64,000 nucleotides of DNA, taken from assembly GCA_910578195.1 (NCBI GenBank), contig CAJTOY010000001.1, positions 416,067 through 480,066 of the forward strand. The letters are read 5' to 3'. Shown in pieces: positions 16,068-25,600 of the stretch. Made by a program: the position numbers and the translations under genes. The DNA is from an uncultured Christensenella sp. Its GTDB lineage: Bacteria; Bacillota; Clostridia; Christensenellales; Borkfalkiaceae. Each line of letters begins with the position of its first letter. Positions within the stretch are counted from its first letter, which is position 1. The notes beneath the pieces were generated by a model. It did not search any database, was not told where the DNA came from, and saw only the letters and a list, made by a program, of their open reading frames with translations.

Positions 16068-16140
16068 ATACCGCTCCGCGCACTTTGCGCGGAGCGGTAA
16101 AAATTACGCGCCCCGACAACTGTCGGGGCGCACTATTTTA
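16068..16140. terminator. Two adjacent terminator hairpins between degV and gap
   Basis: ACCGCTCCGCGCA/TGCGCGGAGCGGT and GCGCCCCGACA/TGTCGGGGCGC are both perfect, GC-rich stems. The second is followed by TATTTTATTTATT on the plus strand and by TAATTTTT on the minus strand, so each convergent gene is terminated. Confidence 0.85.
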
Positions 16141-16144
16141 TTTA

Positions 16145-17158
16145 TTAAAGTTCTGCGAAGTACTTGATTGTTCTTACCATCTGGGATGTGTAAGAATTCT
16201 CGTTGTCGTACCACGAAACAACCTTTACAAGCGTCGTGCCGTCGCCGAGAGGCATGCACTTAGTCTGGGTCGCGTCGAACAGCGAGCCGTAGGTCATACC
16301 TATAACGTCCGAAGATACAATCTCTTCCTCGGTATAGCCGTAGGAAGCGGAAGCGGATTTCTTCATTGCTTCGTTTACAGCCTTAGCATCAACGTCGCCT
16401 TCGCAAACCGCGATAAGCTGGGTAAGCGAACCGGTGGGAACGGGAACGCGCTGTGCGCAGCCGTCGAGCACGCCGTTGAGCTCGGGAATAACAAGACCTA
16501 TTGCCTTTGCAGCGCCCGTCGAGTTGGGAACGATATTAACCGCAGCAGCTCTTGCTCTTCTCAAATCGCCCTTTCTGTGAGGTCCGTCGAGAACCATCTG
16601 GTCGCCGGTGTATGCGTGAATGGTCGTCATATAACCCTTCTTGATTTTGCAAAGCTTGTTGAGCGAATTTGCCATAGGCGCAAGGCAGTTCGTCGTGCAG
16701 CTTGCCGCGGAGATAACAGTATCGTCCTTTTTAAGAATGTTTTCGTTAACGCTGTATACTACGGTAGGAAGGTCATTGCCCGCGGGTGCGGAAATAACGC
16801 ACTTCTTCGCGCCCGCTTTAATGTGAGCGGAAGCCTTTTCCTTCGAGCAGTAGAAGCCCGTACATTCGAGAACGACGTCAACCTTGTGCGCCTTCCAGGG
16901 AAGGTTTGCCGCGTCTTTTTCTGCGTAAATTTTAATCGTTTTGCCGTTTACTGTGATGCTGTCCTCTCCTGCGACGACCGAATCACAGTACTTATATCTG
17001 CCCTGAGCCGAATCGTACTTCAAAAGGTGAGCAAGCATTTTAGGGCTTGTCAAGTCGTTGATAGCAACGATTTCATATCCGTCGGCGTCGAACATCTGTC
17101 TGAATGCAAGACGTCCTATTCTTCCGAAACCATTGATTGCTACTTTTACATTTGCCAT
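16145..17158 (-). CDS. gap: Glyceraldehyde-3-phosphate dehydrogenase, type I
   Basis: Glycolytic NAD-dependent enzyme converting glyceraldehyde-3-phosphate to 1,3-bisphosphoglycerate. The N-terminal NAD fold has GFGRIGRL. The active-site Cys lies in SAASCTTNCLAP, the phosphate-binding segment is HRKGDLRRAR, and the C-terminal WYDNENSY is typical. The 337-residue length is normal. GGAGG precedes the ATG. It is divergent from fba, with separate promoters in between. Confidence 0.97.
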   Translation of the reverse strand: MANVKVAINGFGRIGRLAFRQMFDADGYEIVAINDLTSPKMLAHLLKYDSAQGRYKYCDSVVAGEDSITVNGKTIKIYAEKDAANLPWKAHKVDVVLECTGFYCSKEKASAHIKAGAKKCVISAPAGNDLPTVVYSVNENILKKDDTVISAASCTTNCLAPMANSLNKLCKIKKGYMTTIHAYTGDQMVLDGPHRKGDLRRARAAAVNIVPNSTGAAKAIGLVIPELNGVLDGCAQRVPVPTGSLTQLIAVCEGDVDAKAVNEAMKKSASASYGYTEEEIVSSDVIGMTYGSLFDATQTKCMPLGDGTTLVKVVSWYDNENSYTSQMVRTIKYFAEL

Positions 17159-17195
17159 AAATTTAATTCCTCCGAATTTTAATTACTTTTGGATA

Positions 17196-17224
17196 AGTAT
17201 ACCAAAGTTTTCCATACAAGTCAA
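17196..17224 (-). promoter_or_regulatory. Promoter of gap
   Basis: TTGACT (17219-17224), 17 bases, TATACT (17196-17201) on the minus strand, about 37 bases before the gap start codon. Confidence 0.75.
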
Positions 17225-17326
17225 TTAATTGATAGAAATATACTTATTTTATGTCTTAATTATACTCTTTAATGTGAGCTTTGAAAAGTATTTTAACCAT
17301 GATTTTTAAAATATTTTTAAAATGAC

Positions 17327-17355
17327 TTGAATTTTGCGCCGTTATGAATTATACT
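17327..17355 (+). promoter_or_regulatory. Promoter of fba
   Basis: TTGAAT (17327-17332), 17 bases, TATACT (17350-17355); a CGGAGG ribosome site follows. The -10 box is identical to that of gap on the other strand. Confidence 0.7.
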
Positions 17356-17386
17356 TAATTAAGAATAAAAAATATCGGAGGATATA

Positions 17387-18253
17387 ATGGCATTAGTTTC
17401 AGCAAAAGAAATGCTTGAAAAAGCAAGAAACGGCAAGTACGCCGTAGGTCAGTTCAATATTAACAATCTTGAATGGACGAAGTCGATTTTACAGACCGCG
17501 GAAGAACTTAAATCACCTGTAATTCTCGGAGTTTCCGAGGGCGCGGGCAAATATATGACGGGCTTCAAAACCGTTGCAGCTATGGTTAAAGCTATGATCG
17601 AGGAATTGAAAATCACCGTTCCCGTCGCGCTTCACCTTGACCACGGCTCGTACGAGGGCTGCTATAAATGTATCGAAGCGGGATTCTCGTCGATAATGTT
17701 CGACGGCTCGCACTTCCCTATTGAAGAAAACGTTGCAAAGACGAAAGAACTTGTCAAGGTTTGCGCGGAAAAGGGTTTGAGCCTCGAAGCGGAAGTCGGT
17801 TCAATCGGCGGCGAGGAAGACGGCGTTGTCGGTCTCGGCGAGTGTGCCGACCCCGACGAGTGCAAGAGGATCGCCGACCTCGGCGTGACAATTCTTGCCG
17901 CGGGCATAGGCAATATTCACGGCAAATATCCCGCTAACTGGCCCGGGCTCAGATTTGACGTGCTCGAAAAGATTAAGGCAAAAACCGGCGATATGCCCCT
18001 CGTCCTCCACGGCGGAACGGGTATCCCCACCGATATGATTAAAAAGGCAATTTCGCTCGGCGTTGCGAAAATCAACGTAAACACCGAATGTCAGTTATCC
18101 TTCCAGGAAGCAACCAGAAAATACATAGAAGACGGCAAAGACCTCGTCGGCAAGGGCTTCGACCCCAGAAAGCTGCTTGCGCCCGGCTGTGAAGCAATCA
18201 AAGCTACCGTAAAAGAAAAAATGGAAATTTTCGGAAGCATCGGCAAAGCATAA
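17387..18253 (+). CDS. fba: Class II fructose-bisphosphate aldolase
   Basis: Zinc-dependent aldolase splitting fructose-1,6-bisphosphate. Conserved parts include the metal ligands in HLDHGSY, the FDGSHFP segment, EAEVGSIGGEEDG, GIGNIHGKYP and LHGGTGIP. The 288 residues are typical for the short class II group of Firmicutes. Together with pfkA (57476) and the PfkB kinases of this window it completes the route from fructan to triose phosphate. Confidence 0.97.
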   Translation: MALVSAKEMLEKARNGKYAVGQFNINNLEWTKSILQTAEELKSPVILGVSEGAGKYMTGFKTVAAMVKAMIEELKITVPVALHLDHGSYEGCYKCIEAGFSSIMFDGSHFPIEENVAKTKELVKVCAEKGLSLEAEVGSIGGEEDGVVGLGECADPDECKRIADLGVTILAAGIGNIHGKYPANWPGLRFDVLEKIKAKTGDMPLVLHGGTGIPTDMIKKAISLGVAKINVNTECQLSFQEATRKYIEDGKDLVGKGFDPRKLLAPGCEAIKATVKEKMEIFGSIGKA

Positions 18254-18259
18254 AAATTT

Positions 18260-18292
18260 TAACCTCTGTTTTTACAGAGGTTTATTTTTTTA
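18260..18292 (+). terminator. Terminator of fba
   Basis: AACCTCTG and CAGAGGTT enclose a TTTTTA loop and are followed by TATTTTTTT. Confidence 0.9.
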
Positions 18293-18314
18293 TTAAATGC
18301 TCAAACTGTTGAGT

Positions 18315-18728
18315 ATGAAAAGAAAATTTACTTTTATTGCCGTTATTATTACTCTTATACTTACTCTGCTTCCCGCTTGCGACGCGCGCGAAACGGGCTC
18401 GTTAAAGGCGCTGACTAAGCCGTATATCGCGCATTACGAATGCTACGAAGGGTCTTTCGGCGGCGAGGACTTAATGGAAAAATTCGACTACGTCGAAATT
18501 ATCCTTCAAGACAAAGAAAATCTGCTGCTTTCCTACAAGTTCAAGGACGGCGAAAAACAAAAGGTCGAAAGCAAATACAAGTTCAACAACGAAACGCACG
18601 AGATGACCGCAGACATAGGGATTTTCGGTTTCAGATTTAAAGAATCGGTCATTGTGGAAAACGGTAAATTCACTGTTTCAAAGCCCATAGGCACAAAACA
18701 ACTGATTATGAAATTCAAAACGAAATAA
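18315..18728 (+). CDS. Small lipoprotein of unknown function
   Basis: From this ATG the protein starts MKRKFTFIAV and has a lipobox ending LLPAC, so it should be an outer-leaflet lipoprotein of about 115 mature residues. The mature part is charged and beta-rich (HYECYEGSFGGEDLMEKFDYV). I recognise no family. An upstream in-frame ATG at 18297 would put extra residues before the signal and is less likely; neither start has a strong ribosome site. Confidence 0.7.
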   Translation: MKRKFTFIAVIITLILTLLPACDARETGSLKALTKPYIAHYECYEGSFGGEDLMEKFDYVEIILQDKENLLLSYKFKDGEKQKVESKYKFNNETHEMTADIGIFGFRFKESVIVENGKFTVSKPIGTKQLIMKFKTK

Positions 18729-18731
18729 TTT

Positions 18732-18763
18732 AAAAAGAGGAGCATTGCGCTCCTCTTCTTTTT
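18732..18763. terminator. Bidirectional terminator between convergent genes
   Basis: AAAAAGAGGAGC-ATT-GCGCTCCTCTT with T run TTTTT on the plus strand and A run on the other side serves both the lipoprotein gene and the minus-strand gene that ends at 18762. Confidence 0.85.
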
Positions 18764-19097
18764 ACGGTTTATAGTTACCCGTTATTTCTTCTATGCCATC
18801 TTTTTCCATTTTGCCGTAAACCTCGTCGATTTGAAGCTGCTGCTCCTCTTGCTCGGCGTGTCTTGCGACGGCAAGCTCCGCAATCGCGGAAACGCGCCCT
18901 TCGATTATCGGCGGAGCGTTTTCGTCAACGGCGTCATAGTTGAATTTAATCAGATTTTTTTCAGAATATGCCTCGTGAAGGTACATTTGAAGCTTGGCTT
19001 CCATATTCCTTCTGTAAGCCAGCATCATAAAAAATATTAAAAACAGTACGGCGAACAAGCCGACCGCAACGATTGCAACTATGTATTTGGATTCCAT
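18762..19097 (-). CDS. Small single-pass membrane protein
   Basis: A 111-residue protein with one N-terminal membrane helix (about residues 6-28, IVAIVAVGLFAVLFLIF) and an acidic, helical, probably coiled-coil cytoplasmic tail (EEQEEQQLQ-type). No family recognised. A weak AAAGAG site precedes the ATG. It is monocistronic, between terminators. Confidence 0.65.
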   Translation of the reverse strand: MESKYIVAIVAVGLFAVLFLIFFMMLAYRRNMEAKLQMYLHEAYSEKNLIKFNYDAVDENAPPIIEGRVSAIAELAVARHAEQEEQQLQIDEVYGKMEKDGIEEITGNYKP

Positions 19098-19189
19098 AGC
19101 TTTATTTTACTACTCTTTTTCGATTATGTCAAGATTTATTCTGATTTATAATTTTCATAATTTCAGGCAATATTTAGTATATTATGGGT

Positions 19190-20224
19190 ATGAAAAAAAT
19201 TATGTTCTGCGGCGGCGGCAGCGCCGGTCACGTTATTCCGAATATTTCTCTGATAGAAAACCTCGAAGGCTATGAAATTTGCTATGCGGGCACGGGCGGT
19301 ATCGAGCAAAGCATATGCGACACAAACGGTATACGCTTTTACAAATTCGATACGGTGAAGCTTGTTCGCGGAAAAATACTATGCAACCTTCTTATTCCAT
19401 TCAAGCTTTTAAAGGCGGTAAAACAAGCGGGGCAGACGATTGACAAGGTCAAGCCCGATTTGGTTTTCTGCAAGGGCGGCTACGTCTGCCTGCCGCCCGC
19501 AATCGCCGCGCATAAAAGGCATATTCCCGTAATCACGCACGAATCGGATTTAAGCCCGGGGCTCGCGAATAAGCTGATTGCGGGCAAGTGCGAAAAGGTT
19601 CTGACCTCTTTCCCCTCCACCGCGCAAAAATTCAAAAACGGCGTCTATACGGGCACTCCTATGCGCAATATTCTTTTTAACCGTGACAAGGCGGAAGCAA
19701 AAAAGGCGTTCGGGTTGGACGACCGCCCCACATTGATTGTGTTCGGCGGCGGCAGCGGGTCAAAGATTATTAACGATAATATGAGAAAAATTCTCTTCGA
19801 TTTGTGCAAAAAATATAATGTTTTGCATGTATGCGGAAAAGGCAATCTGACAAAAACAAATATCGGCGGGTACAAACAGATAGAATTTGCCGACGACATG
19901 GGGCTTGTATACGCTTGCGCCGACGCAGCCGTCGCAAGGTGCGGCTCGAACTCGGCAAACGAGTTAATAGCGCTTAAAATTCCCACGCTGTTTATACCGC
20001 TCGGAAATAAGCGAAGCCGCGGCGACCAGATAAAAAACGCCGAATACTTTTTAAACGAAGGACTTTGCAGAGTGCTTAACGAACAAGATTTGACCACCGA
20101 AAAACTGAAAACCGAGATTTTCAATCTTTTCGACGACGAAAATTTAAAAACCGCGCTGACGAAAAGCAACGTCAGACGCGGTAACGAAAAAATTATAAAC
20201 GAAATTAAATTAAGCCTTCGATAA
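19190..20224 (+). CDS. MurG-like UDP-N-acetylglucosamine glycosyltransferase
   Basis: A GT28-family enzyme of 344 residues. The N-terminal motif CGGGSAGHVIPN is the MurG loop that binds the lipid phosphate. VFCKGGYVCLPPA and THESDLSPGLANK match the MurG core, FGGGSGS the nucleotide fold, and RCGSNSANELIAL the donor-sugar site. MurG adds GlcNAc to lipid I in peptidoglycan synthesis. It is outside a division/cell-wall cluster, so it may be a second copy or act on another lipid-linked sugar. The ATG at 19190 follows a TATATT box by 6 bases; an ATG at 19184 is the alternative. Confidence 0.85.
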   Translation: MKKIMFCGGGSAGHVIPNISLIENLEGYEICYAGTGGIEQSICDTNGIRFYKFDTVKLVRGKILCNLLIPFKLLKAVKQAGQTIDKVKPDLVFCKGGYVCLPPAIAAHKRHIPVITHESDLSPGLANKLIAGKCEKVLTSFPSTAQKFKNGVYTGTPMRNILFNRDKAEAKKAFGLDDRPTLIVFGGGSGSKIINDNMRKILFDLCKKYNVLHVCGKGNLTKTNIGGYKQIEFADDMGLVYACADAAVARCGSNSANELIALKIPTLFIPLGNKRSRGDQIKNAEYFLNEGLCRVLNEQDLTTEKLKTEIFNLFDDENLKTALTKSNVRRGNEKIINEIKLSLR

Positions 20225-20825
20225 GAATTTTAAGACCTATACCTATCAAGACAAGACCGCCTATAAGCTCGGTAATGCCCGCTTTGTTTTTGAGTATATT
20301 TCCGAACTTGACGCCCACCAGAAGCCCCGCAAGGCTTATTATAAAGGTCGTACAGCCGATTATAATTACGCTTATAAACATGTTCGGGATACTGTTTTTC
20401 AGCTCGTCGTAAGCCATAAAAGAAACGCCTACGAAAAGCGCGTCAATGCTTGTGGCGACGCCTTGAATTAAAACCTCGGGGAAAGAGAATTTTTTCTCTT
20501 TAACTTCCTCTTCCTTTGCGCGGAATTCTTTTATGGCGTCTATAATCATTTTACCCCCGATAATGGTAAGCAACGCGAAACCTATCCAGTGGTCAAAGGT
20601 ATCGAAAACGCTTTGGAACGCCACGCCCAGTCCGTAGGCGACGAAAAAGCCTATAACGGGCATCACCGCTTGAAAAACCCCGAACGTCAGCGGTATGGTT
20701 ACGCCTTTACGTTTGGTAAGGTTGCGGTAGCAAAGCCCGTCCGTTACCGAAACCGCCAGCGCGTCCATAGAAAGCGAAACGCCCATTAAAAAAACTTCTA
20801 ATACGAGTACCCAAGTCAGTGACAT
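20205..20825 (-). CDS. mntP: Manganese efflux pump MntP
   Basis: A 206-residue protein with six membrane segments. The two halves each carry the MntP/DUF204 motif: SMDALAVSVTDG in the first and TSIDALFVGVSF in the second, with the Asp residues that bind Mn2+. It exports excess manganese. It overlaps the convergent glycosyltransferase gene by 20 bases. A -10 box stands 6 bases before the ATG, so there is no room for the usual manganese (yybP-ykoY) riboswitch. Confidence 0.93.
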   Translation of the reverse strand: MSLTWVLVLEVFLMGVSLSMDALAVSVTDGLCYRNLTKRKGVTIPLTFGVFQAVMPVIGFFVAYGLGVAFQSVFDTFDHWIGFALLTIIGGKMIIDAIKEFRAKEEEVKEKKFSFPEVLIQGVATSIDALFVGVSFMAYDELKNSIPNMFISVIIIGCTTFIISLAGLLVGVKFGNILKNKAGITELIGGLVLIGIGLKILIEGLI

Positions 20826-20831
20826 AAATTT

Positions 20832-20859
20832 ATTATATCATATGGGGCAATAATTGTAA
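20832..20859 (-). promoter_or_regulatory. Promoter giving a leaderless mntP transcript
   Basis: TTACAA, 16 bases, TATAAT (20832-20837) on the minus strand, followed by AAATTT and the ATG at 20825. No ribosome site is present between them. Confidence 0.65.
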
Positions 20860-20962
20860 ATGCAATATTTTAAATTTGTTTGTAAAAAAAATGTTAAAAT
20901 ATATAAAAAGAGCTTGCATTTTTAATTATTTTAAGTATAATATTATTGTTATTTAAGTTCAC

Positions 20963-21096
20963 TGAGGTGTAGCGCAGTTTGGTAGCGCGTCTCGGTTAGG
21001 TCGAAGGCTGTGGGTTCAAGTTCATATATTGAGGTGTAGCGCAGTTTGGTAGCGCGTCTCGGTTAGGTCGAAGGCTGTGGGTTCAAGTTCATATAT
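20963..21096 (+). repeat. 67-bp tandem repeat of truncated tRNA-Pro copies
   Basis: Two identical units begin at 20963 and 21030, 67 bases apart, and the intact tRNA starts 67 bases later at 21097. Each unit has the tRNA 5' acceptor strand and D arm, a scrambled anticodon arm (CTCGGTTAGGTCGAAGG) and the start of a T arm (GTGGGTTCAAG), then ATATAT instead of the acceptor 3' strand. They cannot fold as tRNAs. The layout copies that of the tRNA-Ser locus at the window start. Confidence 0.9.
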
Positions 21097-21173
21097 TGAG
21101 GTGTAGCGCAGTTTGGTAGCGCGTCTGGTTAGGGACCAGAAGGTCGTGGGTTCAAGTCCCGTCACCTCAACCA
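21097..21173 (+). tRNA. tRNA-Pro (anticodon AGG)
   Basis: Acceptor TGAGGTG/CACCTCA, then A and an encoded CCA. The D stem is GCGC/GCGC; the anticodon stem TCTGG/CCAGA encloses TTAGGGA, anticodon AGG. The T loop is TTCAAGT with a stem having two wobble pairs. An A34 proline tRNA is uncommon in bacteria; it would need conversion of A34 to inosine to read CCU and CCC. Confidence 0.9.
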
Positions 21174-21176
21174 AAT

Positions 21177-21216
21177 AAAACTCCGAATACGCAAGTTGCG
21201 TGTTCGGAGTTTTTGT
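21177..21216. terminator. Bidirectional terminator of tRNA-Pro and the fructan operon
   Basis: AACTCCGAA-ACGC and GCGT-TTCGGAGTT form a long stem with T run TTTTT on the plus strand and TTTTAT on the minus strand. It ends both the tRNA and, from the other side, the GH32 gene at 21219. Confidence 0.85.
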
Positions 21217-21218
21217 AT

Positions 21219-22568
21219 TTATGATAAAACATCAAAACGTTGTACCGTACAATTGTCCGCGTTTACTTCGAGTTCAAGTCCGTCAGCGTCATAATCGGGA
21301 TAAATGGTTGCGGAAAGAACTTTACCGTTTACGAATATTTCCGCTGAAAATTCGTCCAAAACAACGGTTATTTCCGTATCAACGCTATTATCGGTAAAAG
21401 GCATGCGGCGAATACCTGCCAGACTGTCGCCGTCGCGTTCTTTCCCTTCGATTTTTTCTCCGGAATGCGAACGGTCAAATACCCACTCTCCGTTTTTAAG
21501 GCAAAAGCTTGTATACATCTCACCCTTCTTACGCAGACGCAAGTTGAAATTTTTTATATTTTTTGCTTTGAAGTTTAATACGCCGATTTTTATATTATCG
21601 GAATATATACCGTTTATATCCTTTTCAAACACCTTTCGGGCGGATACCACGGGCGATTGCCACAGCTCCCCGTTTTTAATTTCAAGTTTTCGCGGTACAG
21701 TAAGCATACCCGCAAAACCGTACTTTTGCGAGGGAATATTTCTATCCCACATATTCAGCCATCCTATCATAACGGGCTCATCGGCAAAGGACTGCGCGGC
21801 ATAAAAATCAAAGCCGTAATCGATTATTTCGCTTTCGCCGAAATCCGCCTTGCCTTTTTCAATGTCAATCTTGCCCAAGCGGTAGAATGTGCTGTGAATA
21901 TTTAAGTGCTTCGAGCCTTGCGCAGGTTGAAACTGCTCGCAATAAGTAAGCAATCCAAGCTCGCTATTATAGTCGGGGCACTCAATCATTATACCGCCGC
22001 TGTCACGGTCAAGCACGTCACATTCAAATTTCCAGTTGAATATATCTTTTGAAGAATACAACAATATTCTGCCTCTGCCGTCAATCTTGCGCGCGGCGAC
22101 AAGGCAATATAAAACTCCGTTTTCTTCGAATATCTTCGGGTCGCGGAAGTCGCACGGCGAATATTCGGGCGGCAAATCTTTTTCACCTATAACAATTCCG
22201 TGCTTCGTAAAGTTAATACCGTCATCGGATGAAGCAAGAGCTTGAAGTTGCCTTATATTTTCTCCTCCGCCGTTTTCCTTAAAGCTTGTATATAGAAGCC
22301 ACAGCTTATTATTCCAGACGATTGCGGTTCCCGAGAAGCAACCGTCGTCCTGACTGTCGGGAGCGATAGCTATCGGCATTTGCTCCCACTTAGTCAAATC
22401 ACGACTGACAACATGCCCCCAGTGCATTGGCCCCCAATATACGTTTTTAGAGTAATACTGAAAAAAGACGTGGTATTGTCCTTTGAATTTAACAAGCCCG
22501 TTCGGGTCGTTTATCCACCCGTTGCTTCCTGTTATATGAAATTTCGGTCTCAAATTTAAGTCTGACAT
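21219..22568 (-). CDS. Cytoplasmic GH32 beta-fructosidase
   Basis: A 449-residue glycoside hydrolase family 32 enzyme without signal peptide. Motifs are WINDPNG (nucleophile Asp), FSGTA, FRDPKIF (transition-state stabiliser) and IECPDY (acid/base Glu), followed by the C-terminal beta-sandwich. It would hydrolyse imported fructo-oligosaccharides or sucrose(-phosphate) to free fructose. Last gene of the fructan locus, so the internal end of the pathway. AAGGA site 10 bases before the ATG. Confidence 0.93.
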   Translation of the reverse strand: MSDLNLRPKFHITGSNGWINDPNGLVKFKGQYHVFFQYYSKNVYWGPMHWGHVVSRDLTKWEQMPIAIAPDSQDDGCFSGTAIVWNNKLWLLYTSFKENGGGENIRQLQALASSDDGINFTKHGIVIGEKDLPPEYSPCDFRDPKIFEENGVLYCLVAARKIDGRGRILLYSSKDIFNWKFECDVLDRDSGGIMIECPDYNSELGLLTYCEQFQPAQGSKHLNIHSTFYRLGKIDIEKGKADFGESEIIDYGFDFYAAQSFADEPVMIGWLNMWDRNIPSQKYGFAGMLTVPRKLEIKNGELWQSPVVSARKVFEKDINGIYSDNIKIGVLNFKAKNIKNFNLRLRKKGEMYTSFCLKNGEWVFDRSHSGEKIEGKERDGDSLAGIRRMPFTDNSVDTEITVVLDEFSAEIFVNGKVLSATIYPDYDADGLELEVNADNCTVQRFDVLS

Positions 22569-22591
22569 TTAATATTCCTTAATGTACATTA

Positions 22592-22621
22592 CTTTCACGC
22601 AGTTTTAAACTGCGTGAAAGT
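22592..22621. other. Hairpin between large lipoprotein and cytoplasmic GH32
   Basis: ACTTTCACGCAGTTT/AAACTGCGTGAAAGT is a perfect stem. On the operon strand it is not followed by T's, so it is more likely an mRNA-processing or stability element than a terminator. Confidence 0.6.
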
Positions 22622-22636
22622 TTTGTTCAAATCAAT

Positions 22637-25600
22637 TTATTTTATTTTATCGCTGCCCAAAACCGCGCCTTCCGGTACGGAGTCGAGATTTGCACGGAAA
22701 TCGTCCATTACTATACAACCGTAATCTTTCGTTGCGTTATCGACAACCTCAAAATAGCAAGACAATTCTTCGGTATTATCAAACTGATAATAGTAATGCA
22801 CCATTACGGTATTCTGCGTATAGGCGTTATTGCGGAAAGTGGCAAGACACCGTCCGCCCGTTGCATATACTTTAATATAAACTTCGCTGTTATGCGCCGC
22901 ACCGAATCGGAAAGATATTATACCGTTCTTTCTGAGAATAAATGCGCTTGAACGGACAATGCCGGTATTACCTTCCACGTTTACATTTTCCGATCCGTTA
23001 TTGTAATGGAAAGTAAATAAGTATTTCCCGTCCTTTGTCGTTTCGTTAGTCTGATACCAATCTTCGGGAATTTCGTTTTCTACAACTTCACCGATTTCGC
23101 CAATCTTAGTCCAGCCGTCGAGATTTCCGGTTTCAAAGCTTCCGTTTTCCACAGAAAGGTATTCGTTTATATGATTTACGGCGTTTGCGCTTCCTTCGGG
23201 AGCGGAGTCGAGATTTACTCTGAAATCGTCTGCGGTAAAGCAGCCCCAGACTTTTATCGCATTATCTACCACACGGAAATAGCACAGCGTATCTTTCGTA
23301 AGTCCGTCAAGCTGATAACTGTAAGATTTGAGCTTACCGCCTTCTATATTGTCGTTGCGGAAAATTGCAATTATAGAACCGTTTTCGGCATTTACAAGTT
23401 CCATAAATACGTTGCGGTTTCCTCCGCCGCCGAATTTGAACGACACATATTTACCTGCTTTGAGCACAAACATATTGCTCGTAAGCGTACCGATATTGCC
23501 CTCGCGGTTGATTTCGCCGTTATTCCAACTCCACCAGGAGAATAACTTTTCCCCTTCTTTACCGTATTCGTTGGCAGTATTGTCGGGATTACCGTTATTC
23601 CAATAACCCTTATCGGACGTAACAGCGCCTATATCGCCTAATACCGTCCAACCCGTCATATCTTTCTCAAAGCCGCCGTTTAAGATATCGTAAATTGTTG
23701 CGGGGCGTTCGGTTACCAATTCGGCAACGGTTAATTCGCTTTCGGGCGCTTCGGGATAATAGGTAACAAAACTGTCAACAAAGAACAGACCGTAATCGTT
23801 CACGCCGTTATCGACCAAACGTATATAAACCGTTTTGCCGATAAACTGCGAGAGGTCAGCCTTGTAGGCGAGCAACGTACAACCCCTTACATCCGTCTGC
23901 GAACTATCGTCCGAGAACGCGTTATTGTAATATCTTGCAAGTATATTACCCGTTTCCTTTTCTATAACGTCGATGAATACCTTATCCGCATTTTTTGCAC
24001 CGCCGAGTTTATAGGTTATCCAGCCAGAACCGCCGATTTTGAACGCGGAGCTTGTAAGGGTGCCCATCGCGCTTTCTTTTGCATTTCCGTTGAAATTGTA
24101 TGCATTAAAGAAATTGCCGTCGTTATTGAAAGGAATATTTTCGTTCCAATACGTTTCATTGCTATTGACGCCGCCGAGGTCGGGATTGCTTAAAATCCAG
24201 CCGTCAAGACCGTTGTCAAAACCGCCGTTTGTAATGCGGTATGCGCGCGTATCTTTAATTTTCAATGTATAGTTATAGCTGAGCGACTTATCTTCGCCGT
24301 TGTGACTGAACGAAACCGTTACCGCAAAAACGACCTCGGTTGCCGTGTCCGTGTAGCTTTCATAATAATAGTTATAAGAAGTTACGTCAAGCGTTATAGA
24401 TTCGCCGTCCATAGTTACGGAATAACTTAATTCAAGTCCGCCTACGTTTTCGACATTGCTTGCAAAATCGATAACAATATTTTCTTTGTTGTTTTCGGTA
24501 AACAAGTCGATACTTTTTTCTACCGCACCTTCCTTTAACGCAGGCGCCGTTTCCGTCGTGACCGTGACGGCGATTTCAACCGTAAGCACAAGTTCGCCGT
24601 TATACTTGACAACAATAGAAACTTTTGCGCCGGTTACCTCTTTACTGCCTGCCGTCACCGTGAATTTACCCTCGGCAATTGCGCTTAAAGTAATTTCTTC
24701 GTTTTCGGTAGCGATTTCATAAGTTAAGTTACTTAAATTTTTGTCATCAACATAATCGGCAATCGTCAGCTCCTTACTGTTGCCTGCAAGCAGACGGAAC
24801 GATTTTTCCGAATCTGCCTTTTCTTCGGGAATACGAACTTTAAGTTCGGCAAAAGCGCTTTCGATAGCGGTTTTTGCGTTGTCCACCTCCGCCTGCGTCG
24901 CGTAAACGTCATTAAGAATTGCTTTCGCAGCTTCTACTTTTGCGGTATAAGCGTTAAAGCTTTCTTCGGTGTAATCGCCTTGTTCAGTCAAAGCGTTGTC
25001 GACAGCGGCTTTCAGCGCCGTTTTATCTGCTATCTGATTTTCGGCGGTATATGCGTTTGCGGGAAGCTCGGCTTCGTCTGCGTAGTACGTCACCAGCTCG
25101 TCGAAGTTGAAGAATCCGAATCCGTTTATGGCATTGTCGTGAAGTACGATTTTTAACGTTTCGCCCTCATACGCGCTAAGGTCTGCCACATACGTTACGA
25201 GATTGCACGCAAACTGCGATTTGCCTATCTCTTCCATTTGCCAGTTGCCGACATCCTCGAACTTAGTATTGCGCCAGATTGCAAGCACCGTGCCGTCCGC
25301 TTTTTCAAGCGTTATATAGCAATCTTTATTGCCCGCCGCGCCCAGCATGAAAGATATCTTGTTTATTCCGCCGACCACAAACTCAGACGACGCAAGCGTT
25401 CCTTTTCCGCTTTCCTTATTAACGCCGGAGAAATATTTTCCTACGTTGAAGATAGGGAAGTTTTGCTCCCAGAACGTACTCTGTTCGGTTATTTCACCGA
25501 TTTCGCCTTCCATTGTCCAGCCTTCAAGTCCGCTGTCGAAATTACCGTTTACAGCCCTGTTAGCAGTCGTATCGCAAATTTTTAAGGTATAAGTGTAACC

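Noticed and set aside
16085..17182. Open reading frame of 365 codons on the plus strand
   Set aside because: It lies antisense to gap across almost its whole length, its protein has no family features, and it has no ribosome site; it is a shadow of the biased codon use of gap.
20838..20960. Manganese riboswitch (yybP-ykoY) before mntP
   Set aside because: The -10 box is 6 bases before the start codon, so no leader RNA exists; the upstream AT-rich stretch shows no such structure.
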